Translations under genes and position numbers: made by a program | In this document: positions 49,690-57,245 of the stretch, piece after piece | Position numbering within the stretch: position 1 is the first letter of the stretch | Layout: every line of letters begins with the position of its first letter | Notes under the pieces: generated by a model | The model's database searches: none | Told to the model about the DNA's origin: nothing | Seen by the model: only the letters and a program-made list of their open reading frames with translations | Source of the DNA: an uncultured Lachnospiraceae bacterium | GTDB taxonomy: Bacteria; Bacillota; Clostridia; Lachnospirales; Lachnospiraceae | Direction: 5' to 3' | Assembly (NCBI GenBank): GCA_910578335.1 | Contig: CAJTPU010000014.1 | Span: 43,605-107,604 of the forward strand | Length of the DNA stretch: 64,000 nucleotides

Positions 49690-49765
49690 AGCAGACTGTT
49701 TGTATCCCCCAAAGACTACAAACAGTAAATCGCTTGTTAGGGGTTTCCCCTAATACCCCAGTAAG
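49690..49765. other. Candidate origin of transfer (oriT)
   Basis: The 154-base gap before mobC and the relaxase gene has two inverted repeats. CTGTTTGTA/TACAAACAG (49696-49725) has a 12-base spacer, and TTAGGGG-TTT-CCCCTAA (49737-49753) is followed by TACCCC. Inverted repeats beside a GC-rich nick-like sequence, upstream of mobC-relaxase, are the standard oriT layout. The nick site is not established. Confidence 0.5.
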
Positions 49766-49796
49766 AACACTTCAATCAACAAGGAGGAAGATAATA

Positions 49797-50138
49797 ATGC
49801 GAAAGCGCAATGTAGATAAGCACATTTGGTTTTCCCGTGACGAAGCACAGGAGCTTCAGAAAAAGGCAAAGAAAGCCTGTCTTTCCGAAGGTGCACTCAT
49901 TCGCCTGCTTATTCGTGGCTATGAGCCGAGGGAAAAGCCGGATGACCGCTTCTATGACACGATGCGTCAGCTTTCCGCCATCGGCAACAACATTAATCAG
50001 CTTGCGGTGCAGGCGCACTCGCTTGGCTTTGTTGACGCACCGAAACTTCAGAAGGAGGCGGAGCGTTGGCACAAGTTTCAGGCAGATGTAGAGCGAGTGT
50101 TTCTGCGTCCCGAAAAAAGTGATCTGAAATGGCAGTAA
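49797..50138 (+). CDS. mobC: MobC-like relaxosome accessory protein
   Basis: A 113-residue protein with an N-terminal ribbon-helix-helix-type part (HIWFSRDEAQELQKKAKKACLSEGALIRLLI) and the MobC motif IGNNINQLAVQAHSLGF. It helps the relaxase open oriT. The start at 49797 follows AAGGAGG; an upstream frame through the oriT region is rejected. It overlaps the relaxase gene by ten bases. Confidence 0.9.
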   Translation: MRKRNVDKHIWFSRDEAQELQKKAKKACLSEGALIRLLIRGYEPREKPDDRFYDTMRQLSAIGNNINQLAVQAHSLGFVDAPKLQKEAERWHKFQADVERVFLRPEKSDLKWQ

Positions 50139-51520
50139 GCAAGATATGGAAAGTGAAGGTTCGCCTGAAAGCCGTCATCGACTATGCGACCAATCCCGAA
50201 AAAACAAGGGTGCAGGAATACACGCCGGAGCAATATCAGGCGCTTGCCGATGTTCTGAAATACGCAAAGGACGAAGAAAAAACGGAGCGTGAGTTTTATG
50301 TGGACGGCATCAACTGTAATCCGTCAACTGCCCGTGACCAGTTTGTGACGGTCAAGGAACAGTTCGACAAGGAGGACGGCATCCAAGCCTATCACGGCTA
50401 TCTGAGCTTCAAGGACGAGCCGAACATCAATCCCAACCTTGCTCAGAAAATCGGAATGGAATTTGCCAAGCGTGTGTGGGGCGACCGCTTTCAGGTCGTG
50501 GTAACAACGCACCTGAACACGAAGCACCTGCATTGTCACTTTGTTGTGAACTCCGTTTCCTTTGTGGACGGCAAGCGGATGGCAAATAACGAAAAGCACT
50601 GGCGGTACTTCCGGCACATAGCCGATGAGTTGTGCCGTCAGTATCAGCTTGATGTGATTGAAAACCCGCAGCGTGGTACGGGCAAAAACTACTATGCAAG
50701 GAAGCTACACGAAGCGGGTATGCCGAACTATGTAGATACCGCACGGGCGGTGATCGACGACGCAATCGCCAAGAGCCGCAGCTATGCCGACTTCAAATAT
50801 GTTCTCCGTCAGATGGGAGCGTATTTTGACGACTCGGAAAATCACAAGTACACGGTGCTGCGTGTAAAGGGCTACCGAAAAAATATCCGACTTGCACGGC
50901 TTGGTGATGAGTATTCGCTTGACCGTATCAAGGAACGCATCTATGACAATCGGAACTCGGCAAGATTAGAGCCGTTTCAAAAAGGCTACTACCATCGCCC
51001 AAGGCAATATGTTCTCTTGACACGGGAACATAAGATACGGAAGGTCGGCGGACTTTACGGACTGTATCTGCACTACTGCTACAAGCTCGGCTATTTGCCG
51101 AGGTACAAAAAACAAGACCCGGCTCGGCTTCATTATCTTCTGCGAGAGGATTTAATGAAGCTGGACGAGATAACCGCACAGGTCAGGCTGCTTGGCAGAG
51201 AGAATATCTCAACCGCCGAGCAGCTTTTCTCATATCAGCACTCGGTTGAGGAACAGATCAATGCCTTAACTGCCGACAGAACGCATCTCCGAAATGAAAT
51301 ACGAAAAGTGAACATCACAGATGCAGAGCTGTCGCAGGCAAAAGGCAGCATCTCGCTTCTCTCCGAGAAGCTAAAAAAGCTCCGCAAGGAAGTCAGGCTA
51401 TGCAATGGCATTGCCGAACGCTCCGGCATAATGGCGGAAAATCTGAGGGCTGTCCTTGCGGACGAAGAAAAAATCAAAACAAACAGGAAGGAGAACCGAA
51501 GTTATGAACAACGGCGGTGA
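50129..51520 (+). CDS. Conjugative relaxase (MobA/VirD2 type)
   Basis: A 463-residue enzyme that nicks oriT and stays attached to the transferred strand. It has an N-terminal catalytic domain with the histidine triad HLNTKHLHCH (His128, His133, His135, His137) and an early Tyr (Tyr19 in DYATNPEKT) as the likely nucleophile. Middle and C-terminal parts are basic with a coiled coil (about 360-440). This fits PF03432-type relaxases of Firmicute ICEs. MobC upstream and PcfB downstream complete the relaxosome. Confidence 0.93.
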   Translation: MAVSKIWKVKVRLKAVIDYATNPEKTRVQEYTPEQYQALADVLKYAKDEEKTEREFYVDGINCNPSTARDQFVTVKEQFDKEDGIQAYHGYLSFKDEPNINPNLAQKIGMEFAKRVWGDRFQVVVTTHLNTKHLHCHFVVNSVSFVDGKRMANNEKHWRYFRHIADELCRQYQLDVIENPQRGTGKNYYARKLHEAGMPNYVDTARAVIDDAIAKSRSYADFKYVLRQMGAYFDDSENHKYTVLRVKGYRKNIRLARLGDEYSLDRIKERIYDNRNSARLEPFQKGYYHRPRQYVLLTREHKIRKVGGLYGLYLHYCYKLGYLPRYKKQDPARLHYLLREDLMKLDEITAQVRLLGRENISTAEQLFSYQHSVEEQINALTADRTHLRNEIRKVNITDAELSQAKGSISLLSEKLKKLRKEVRLCNGIAERSGIMAENLRAVLADEEKIKTNRKENRSYEQRR

Positions 51521-52301
51521 CGCAGCGGAACAGGTCGTCAGGCTATCGCTTGAGGGCTTTGAAGTAGCTGCAAAACTTACGGGAACGGCAGCGAAAGAGC
51601 TGACCGTTCTTTTAATTTCTGTTTTGAAGCAGGAACAGAAAACCAAGGGCAAAGCAAGGCTCACCAATATGCTGAAATCGGGCAAGGAGCTGAAAGTCTT
51701 TTCTATCTCGAACAAGGATTTGAAAACCTTTACCGAGCAGGCAAAGAAGTACGGCGTCCTCTACTGTGTGCTGAAGGATAAGTACAACAAGGACGGCAAT
51801 GTCCCGATAGATATTATCGCCCGTGCAGAGGACGCATCGAAGATCCAGCGTATCTTTGACCGCTTCGAGCTTGGGAATGTGGACAAGGGTTCCATCGTGG
51901 CAAATGCGGAAAAGAGCATTGCCGAGCGAGAGGAACGAGTGGACGAAGTACCGACCAAAACGAGAGGAGAACGCATCGTGGAAGAAGCAATGGGTGATCC
52001 GGTTAAGAAGGAAGGTCAGTCCCACGAAAACCCTACGGTCGCAAAGACGGAAAAAAGCCCTCCGTCCGAGCGAAGCTCCGAGATCGGCGTCACGGCTTCT
52101 GACAGGGGTGCGGCAAAGCAGGCAGATAAAAAGCCTTCCGTAAGAGAAAAGCTGGAACGCTATAAGGCTGCTGCGAAAGCCGATAAGGAAGCAGACCGTG
52201 CCGAGCCTGCGCTTTCCAAGGAGAAAGCCAAAGCACCCGAACCGCTCCGTCAGACGGTTCACCATCAGCCCAAAAGAACCAAGAAACCGAAAGCGAGGTA
52301 A
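51504..52301 (+). CDS. PcfB family (DUF3801) conjugation protein
   Basis: A 265-residue protein whose N-terminal half is the PcfB domain (GGDAAEQVVRLSLEGFEVAAKLTGTAAKELTVLL, KVFSISNKDLKTFTEQAKKYGVLYCVLKDK, RAEDASKIQRIFDRF). The second half is a disordered Lys/Glu/Ala-rich tail. PcfB of enterococcal plasmids works in the coupling or relaxosome step. It overlaps the relaxase gene by 17 bases. Confidence 0.88.
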   Translation: MNNGGDAAEQVVRLSLEGFEVAAKLTGTAAKELTVLLISVLKQEQKTKGKARLTNMLKSGKELKVFSISNKDLKTFTEQAKKYGVLYCVLKDKYNKDGNVPIDIIARAEDASKIQRIFDRFELGNVDKGSIVANAEKSIAEREERVDEVPTKTRGERIVEEAMGDPVKKEGQSHENPTVAKTEKSPPSERSSEIGVTASDRGAAKQADKKPSVREKLERYKAAAKADKEADRAEPALSKEKAKAPEPLRQTVHHQPKRTKKPKAR

Positions 52302-52307
52302 TCAGCT

Positions 52308-53198
52308 ATGACCAATAATTTCACTCCCAAGAAGTCCGGGACTGCGGCTCGACCGCAGCTCTCCCCGGAGGAATATGCAGCCAAGAAAAAGGCGGAGAAG
52401 GATGCTGTATATCAGATGATCGACGACACCGCAGCCGAGATCGTCCGTGACCCCGACAAGTTCAGAGCCTATCTTGACACGCAGGCACGAATGGATCGCT
52501 ACTCTGCCGCAAACGCTCTGCTTATTTACAAGCAGCAGCCGCAGGCGACCCAGCTCAAGGATTTCCGTGACTGGCAGGAGGACGGCGTGAAGGTCAACAA
52601 GGGGGCTAAGAGCCTGTCCATTCTCGAACCCGTGGAGTACGCCAAGAACGACGGCTCTACCGGCATCGCCTACAATGTGAAGAAGGTGTTCGATGTAGCG
52701 CAGACCAGCGGCAAGAAGCCTGCTGCACCGACCCTTGACCGTGACCCCCGAAAGCTCGTTGCCATTATGTTGGACACCGTACCCATTGAGGTCAAAAGCG
52801 TGACGGAGCTTCCCCAACCGCAGATGGGAGCGTTCTATAAGAATGAAGATCAGACCCTGTATATCAAGCGGGACATCGGGGACAGCGTGGCACTTTGTCA
52901 GTGCGTGGCGCAGGAGCTGGGTCACGCCCAGCTTGCAATGAACTGCGAAGCATACAGCCGCAAAGATATGGGCTTCTCTGCTGTCTGCGTCGGTTATATG
53001 CTCTGCCGTAAGTTCGGCGTGGATGTGAAGAACTTCGCCATTGACCGAATCCCGGAGGAACTGTCGAGTAAGTCCCCCAAGGAAATTCGTGCAGAGCTTT
53101 CTAAGACCCGTGCGGCGATGAGCGAGATCGGCTCCCGTGTGTCGGAGGAACTGTATCGTCAGCGGCAGGAACGCTCCAAAGACCGTGACAGCAGATAA
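52308..53198 (+). CDS. ArdC-like protein with degenerate metallopeptidase motif
   Basis: A 296-residue protein with an N-terminal ArdC-like single-strand-DNA-binding part (FRAYLDTQARMDRYSAANALLIYKQQPQATQLKDFRDWQEDGVKVNKGAKSLSI-type region) and a C-terminal zincin-like part. The expected HExxH motif reads QELGH (CVAQELGHAQLA), so the first zinc ligand is missing and the enzyme may be inactive or altered. ArdC proteins protect incoming single-stranded DNA or block restriction. It is coupled to PcfB and followed by a small conserved gene. Confidence 0.82.
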   Translation: MTNNFTPKKSGTAARPQLSPEEYAAKKKAEKDAVYQMIDDTAAEIVRDPDKFRAYLDTQARMDRYSAANALLIYKQQPQATQLKDFRDWQEDGVKVNKGAKSLSILEPVEYAKNDGSTGIAYNVKKVFDVAQTSGKKPAAPTLDRDPRKLVAIMLDTVPIEVKSVTELPQPQMGAFYKNEDQTLYIKRDIGDSVALCQCVAQELGHAQLAMNCEAYSRKDMGFSAVCVGYMLCRKFGVDVKNFAIDRIPEELSSKSPKEIRAELSKTRAAMSEIGSRVSEELYRQRQERSKDRDSR

Positions 53199-53212
53199 CG
53201 GAGGAAACGCCA

Positions 53213-53416
53213 ATGAAAGAAGAAAAGAACTATATTGCCTTGAACGACTATGAACACGGCATCGTGATCGACTCTCTCAATGAAAAGAGGAATGACCTTA
53301 TCAGCGAGGGAAAGACGACTGATGCAGTGGATGAACTGATCGTCAAAGTCGGTCACGCCCCCAAAAAGAAATTCAAGGTGATTGAAAGGGACAAACGCCG
53401 AGATGAAGCAAGATGA
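53213..53416 (+). CDS. Small conserved ICE protein (paralog of the gene at 25765)
   Basis: A 67-residue charged protein, MKEEKNYIALNDYEHGIVIDSLNEKR to the TDAVDE core and a basic tail. It is clearly homologous to the small first gene of the element. GGAGGAAA precedes the ATG, and it overlaps the VirD4 start. Function unknown. Confidence 0.8.
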   Translation: MKEEKNYIALNDYEHGIVIDSLNEKRNDLISEGKTTDAVDELIVKVGHAPKKKFKVIERDKRRDEAR

Positions 53417-55184
53417 CAAGCGTACCGCTGTTATCCTCTCCCTGATCGGCATTATTCCCGTCGTATGGCTTGCGCTTAAAATTGCGCCATCTGTCGGCGG
53501 CGGTCTTGCAGCGATACTGCCGGAACTGATGAGCGTATTTGAAAATCCATTTCATATTGAGCTTTGCGAGGACAGTGTAAAAGCTGTCCTCGTTTTGCTT
53601 CTCTGCTACGGAATGGGTATCGGCATTTATTTCTCTACACGCAGAAATTACAGACGACGGGAGGAACACGGCTCGGCTAAGTGGGGCGAGGCACGAACCG
53701 TGAACAAGAAGTACGCACAACATCCAAAGAGTGCGAACAAGCTGATGACACAGAATGTGAGCATCGGGCTGAACGCTAAGAAGCACCGCCGCAACCTGAA
53801 CACTCTTGTTTGCGGCGGCAGCGGTGCCGGTAAGACCCGATTCTATTGCAAACCGAATCTGATGCAGGCGAACACCAGCTTCGTGATCCTTGACCCGAAG
53901 GGCGAGATCGTTCGGGATGTCGGAAAGCTGCTTGAAGCAAAGGGGTATGAAATCAAGGTGCTTGACCTAATTTCGATGGAGAAAAGCCATTGCTACAATC
54001 CCTTTGTGTATTTGCGGAGCGACAACGACATTCAAAGGCTCGTCACCAATCTGTTCAAGAGTACCACACCAAAAGGCTCTCAAAGCAACGATCCCTTTTG
54101 GGATACGGCAGCTTCAATGCTTTTGCTGGCGCTTGTATTCTATCTTCACTATGAAGCACCGGAGGACGAGCAAAACTTTGCAATGGTGATGGAGATGCTT
54201 CGTGCAGGAGCGATTGAGGACGAGGAAGAACCAAGACCTTCCCCGCTGGACAATCTCTTTTCCGAGTTGGAATACGAGAACCCCGAACACATCGCATTGA
54301 AGTATTACCATTCCTATCACTCCGGTTCGGCTAAGACCCTGAAAAGCATTCAGATCACCCTTGCCGCACGGCTTGAAAAGTTTAATCTTGAAAGTCTTGC
54401 GGCGTTGACGACCACCGATGAACTGGAACTTGAAACGCTTGGTGAGAAAAAGACGGCTCTGTTTGCGCTGATACCGGATAATGATACGAGCTTCAATTTT
54501 TTGGTCAGTCTCCTTTATACCCAGTTATTTCAGCAGCTATTTTATTCCGCCGATCACATCCACGGCGGCAGCCTGCCGATTCCCGTGCATTTTCTGATGG
54601 ACGAGTTTGCCAATGTCAGCCTGCCGGACGACTTCGACAAGATTCTTTCCGTTATGCGTTCTCGCTCAGTATCTGTCAGCATCATCCTGCAAAACTTGGC
54701 ACAGCTGAAAGCGCTGTTTGAAAAGCAGTGGGAAAGCATCGTCGGCAACTGCGATGAATTTCTCTACTTGGGCGGCAATGAACAGTCCACTCACAAATAT
54801 GTGTCTGAGCTGCTGGGTAAGTCCACGATTGATACCAACACCTACGGCAAGAGCAGCGGCAGAAGCGGCAATTACAGCACGAACTATCAGATCAGCGGCA
54901 GAGAGCTTCTGACGCCGGATGAGGTTCGTATGCTCGACAACCAGTATGCCATTCTCTTTATCCGAGGTGAGCGACCCGTGCTTGATTTCAAGTACGACAT
55001 TCTCAAGCATCCGAATGTGGCAATGACCGCAGACGGGAACGCCGGTGTATATACGCACGGCGAGGTAAAGTCCGATGTGGCTACTATCGAGCTTATCAGC
55101 TTTGACAAAAACAAGGCTCCTGAAATCGAAGTAGCCGAAACCAATTACGAACTCCTCTCCGATGAGGACTTCGATACCAACTGA
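53403..55184 (+). CDS. VirD4/TraG type IV secretion coupling protein
   Basis: A 593-residue DNA pump that links relaxosome and secretion channel. It has two N-terminal transmembrane helices (about 9-30 and 60-80), the motif HGSAKWGEA, Walker A CGGSGAGKTR (about 137-146), FVILDPKGEIVRDVG, Walker B VHFLMDEFANVSLPDDF and ILQNLAQLKALFEKQWESIVGNCDEFLYLGG. The start at 53403 is within the preceding gene; an earlier ATG at 53382 is less likely. The length and motifs are normal. Confidence 0.95.
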   Translation: MKQDDKRTAVILSLIGIIPVVWLALKIAPSVGGGLAAILPELMSVFENPFHIELCEDSVKAVLVLLLCYGMGIGIYFSTRRNYRRREEHGSAKWGEARTVNKKYAQHPKSANKLMTQNVSIGLNAKKHRRNLNTLVCGGSGAGKTRFYCKPNLMQANTSFVILDPKGEIVRDVGKLLEAKGYEIKVLDLISMEKSHCYNPFVYLRSDNDIQRLVTNLFKSTTPKGSQSNDPFWDTAASMLLLALVFYLHYEAPEDEQNFAMVMEMLRAGAIEDEEEPRPSPLDNLFSELEYENPEHIALKYYHSYHSGSAKTLKSIQITLAARLEKFNLESLAALTTTDELELETLGEKKTALFALIPDNDTSFNFLVSLLYTQLFQQLFYSADHIHGGSLPIPVHFLMDEFANVSLPDDFDKILSVMRSRSVSVSIILQNLAQLKALFEKQWESIVGNCDEFLYLGGNEQSTHKYVSELLGKSTIDTNTYGKSSGRSGNYSTNYQISGRELLTPDEVRMLDNQYAILFIRGERPVLDFKYDILKHPNVAMTADGNAGVYTHGEVKSDVATIELISFDKNKAPEIEVAETNYELLSDEDFDTN

Positions 55185-55202
55185 ATTTATGGAGGTAACA
55201 CA

Positions 55203-55556
55203 ATGAATATCTTTAAGAAAACCAACAAAGAAACCACCAAGCTGCCTATGACCGGCAAGGTCAAGAAGGGCTTCCGCATTTACTGCACCGCTATTATGGG
55301 TGCGGCACTCGTTCTCGGTACTTCGGTCACGGCTTTTGCTGCTGGCGATCCCATTACCGTTATCAACAACCTGTCCACCTTTATCTTCGGTCTGATCCGT
55401 GCCATCGGACTTATCCTGCTGGGCTTTGGCGTTGTGCAGGTCGGTTTGTCCCTGAAGTCCCACGATCCCTCTCAGCGAGCGAACGGCTTTCTCACTCTCG
55501 CAGGCGGTGTCATCATCACCTTTGCCAAGGAGATTCTCGACCTGATTGTCGGCTAA
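55203..55556 (+). CDS. Maff2 family membrane protein (pilin/VirB2-like position)
   Basis: A 117-residue protein with a cleavable-looking signal or helix (IYCTAIMGAALVLGTSVTAFAAG) and two further hydrophobic helices (FIFGLIRAIGLILLGFGVVQVGL; FLTLAGGVIITFAKEIL). It matches the Maff2 family of ICE transfer operons, the size and layout of VirB2/TrbC subunits. A strong TGGAGG site and a hairpin just downstream suggest high expression relative to later genes. Confidence 0.82.
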   Translation: MNIFKKTNKETTKLPMTGKVKKGFRIYCTAIMGAALVLGTSVTAFAAGDPITVINNLSTFIFGLIRAIGLILLGFGVVQVGLSLKSHDPSQRANGFLTLAGGVIITFAKEILDLIVG

Positions 55557-55571
55557 GTTCATTCACACCGT

Positions 55572-55606
55572 GGGGTGTTCCTGGCTTCTCAGGAACACCC
55601 CCTATT
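55572..55606 (+). terminator. Hairpin between Maff2 and VirB6-like genes
   Basis: GGGGTGTTCCT/AGGAACACCCC, a perfect 11-bp stem with an 8-base loop, followed by CTATTCTTT. It lies inside the transfer operon. It may be a partial terminator that raises the Maff2 share, or an mRNA-end stabiliser. Confidence 0.6.
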
Positions 55607-55627
55607 CTTTGAAAGGAGGTGCTTTTC

Positions 55628-56464
55628 GTGAGCGACAACTGGGTCGTACAAAATCTTCAAAGCGCACTGGAAACTTGGAACGAAAAGCTGGCTGAGATTT
55701 GGCAGCTCATCACGACAACGCCGCAGGACTTCAAAGGCGGAGGGATTTGGGGCGTGATCGTCAACATCAACGGCGCAGTGCAGTCTATCGGACTTGCACT
55801 CCTTGTGCTGTTTTTCGTCGCCGGTATGGTGAAAACCTGCGGTTCGTTCACAGAAGTCAAGAAACCGGAACACGCTCTGAAGCTGTTTGTTCGCTTCGCC
55901 ATCGCCAAGGGTGCTATCACATATGGTATGGAGTTGATGCTTGCTCTTTTCAATATCGTTCAGGGAACGATTTCGACAATTATGAGTTCGGCAGGCTTCG
56001 GTTCACCCCAACAGACAGTTCTACCGGCTGAAATGATAACGACTATTGAGGACTGCGGCTTCTTTGAGTCCATCCCGTTGTGGGCTGTCACACTCATCGG
56101 CGGGCTGTTTATTACTGTGATGTCCTTTATCCTGATAATGACCGTGTACGGGCGTTTTTTCAAACTTTATATGTATACGGCGCTTGCACCCATTCCGCTT
56201 TCCACCTTTGCCGGTGAGCCGAGTCAGAATGTGGGCAAGTCCTTTATCAAAAGCTACTGCGCCGTCTGCTTGGAAGGTGCAGTGATCGTGCTGTCCTGCA
56301 TCATCTTCTCGCTTTTTGCGTCCTCACCGCCCGTGGTAAACCCCGATGCGGCAGCGGTCACGCAGGTGTGGAGCTATGTAGGCGAACTGCTCTTTAATAT
56401 GCTCGTTCTCGTTGGATCGGTCAAGATGAGCGACCGCATTATCCGAGAGATGATGGGACTGTAA
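55628..56464 (+). CDS. VirB6/TrbL-like conjugal transfer membrane protein
   Basis: A 278-residue polytopic protein with six or more hydrophobic segments (for example SIGLALLVLFFVAGMV, LIGGLFITVMSFILIMTVYGRFFKLYMYTALAPIPLS, LEGAVIVLSCIIFSLF). It matches the channel component (VirB6-like, CD1112 family) of clostridial ICEs. The GTG start at 55628 is eight bases after AAAGGAGG; a GTG at 55619 is too close. Confidence 0.88.
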   Translation: MSDNWVVQNLQSALETWNEKLAEIWQLITTTPQDFKGGGIWGVIVNINGAVQSIGLALLVLFFVAGMVKTCGSFTEVKKPEHALKLFVRFAIAKGAITYGMELMLALFNIVQGTISTIMSSAGFGSPQQTVLPAEMITTIEDCGFFESIPLWAVTLIGGLFITVMSFILIMTVYGRFFKLYMYTALAPIPLSTFAGEPSQNVGKSFIKSYCAVCLEGAVIVLSCIIFSLFASSPPVVNPDAAAVTQVWSYVGELLFNMLVLVGSVKMSDRIIREMMGL

Positions 56465-56474
56465 GGAGCGCACT

Positions 56475-56660
56475 ATGAAAAACAACACCAAAATCTATAA
56501 CCGCTTCAAGGGCTTCACCCTTGAGGACTGCGATTGCCGATATTGTCTGTACTACGGCGGTAGACGCAAAGGTAATGTGAACTGCCTTGTGGATGAATGC
56601 GTCTGTGCCGATGAAATCCGTCAGGCAAAGGAACGCTATCGTAGAGAAAGGAGTATTTAA
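56475..56660 (+). CDS. Small Cys-rich conserved ICE protein
   Basis: A 61-residue protein with six Cys in a zinc-finger-like pattern (LEDCDCRYCLYYGG, NCLVDECVCADE) and a basic tail. It sits in the transfer operon with AAGGAG upstream and shares one base with the next start (TAATG). Possibly metal-binding; role unknown. Confidence 0.75.
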   Translation: MKNNTKIYNRFKGFTLEDCDCRYCLYYGGRRKGNVNCLVDECVCADEIRQAKERYRRERSI

Positions 56661-56890
56661 TGTTTTATCAACTTTATAATATCCATCTCCTGAATGGAGA
56701 AGTCGTCCAGTCGGCAGAGGATTACGACCTCCCTGCTGAAAAGGGTTTGGTCGGTATATTTGAGCGAATGAAAGAAACGGATATTCTGACCGTCAACGAT
56801 CTGCTTTTGGGTTCTGCGTATATTCCCAAGCGCAGCATCGTTTATATCGCAACCGGCGATGTAGTGGAGGGGCACAAGTATGGAAGTTAA
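56660..56890 (+). CDS. Small conserved ICE protein
   Basis: A 76-residue acidic protein beginning MFYQLYNIHLLNGEVVQS. It has no recognised family. It overlaps its neighbours on both sides (1 and 11 bases), so it is part of the transfer operon. Confidence 0.72.
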   Translation: MFYQLYNIHLLNGEVVQSAEDYDLPAEKGLVGIFERMKETDILTVNDLLLGSAYIPKRSIVYIATGDVVEGHKYGS

Positions 56891-57245
56891 GATCAACAGG
56901 GAAATCCGCAACTATACGGAGGCGATGTTCTTTGGACTGTCTATGAGGCAGTTCATTTTTTCTGCCTGTGCCTGTGTGGTGGCAGTAGGACTCTATTTCC
57001 TGCTCAAGCCCTATGTCGGCACGGAAACCGTATCGTGGATGTGTATTTTGGGAGCCGCCCCCTTTGCGGCTCTCGGCTTCATTAAGTACAACGGAATGAC
57101 GGCTGAAAAGTTCGTATGGGCTTGGTTCAAATCCGAGTTCCTGATGCCGAAGAAACTGACCTTCCGTTCCACCAACACCTACTACGAAATGATGAAGCCT
57201 GAAATGGAACACAAGCAGAAGGAGGTACTGAAAGCAAATGATTAA
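56880..57245 (+). CDS. PrgI family conjugal transfer protein (VirB3-like position)
   Basis: A 121-residue protein with two transmembrane helices (QFIFSACACVVAVGLYFLL; VSWMCILGAAPFAALGFI) and the PrgI pattern KINREIRNYTEAMFFGLSMRQ and MTAEKFVWAWFKSEF. It sits directly before virB4, as in other Gram-positive systems, and overlaps it by eight bases. Confidence 0.9.
   Translation: MEVKINREIRNYTEAMFFGLSMRQFIFSACACVVAVGLYFLLKPYVGTETVSWMCILGAAPFAALGFIKYNGMTAEKFVWAWFKSEFLMPKKLTFRSTNTYYEMMKPEMEHKQKEVLKAND

Noticed and set aside
49653..49796. N-terminal extension of mobC through the oriT candidate
   Set aside because: The frame is open by chance; the ATG at 49797 has AAGGAGG and starts at the conserved domain.
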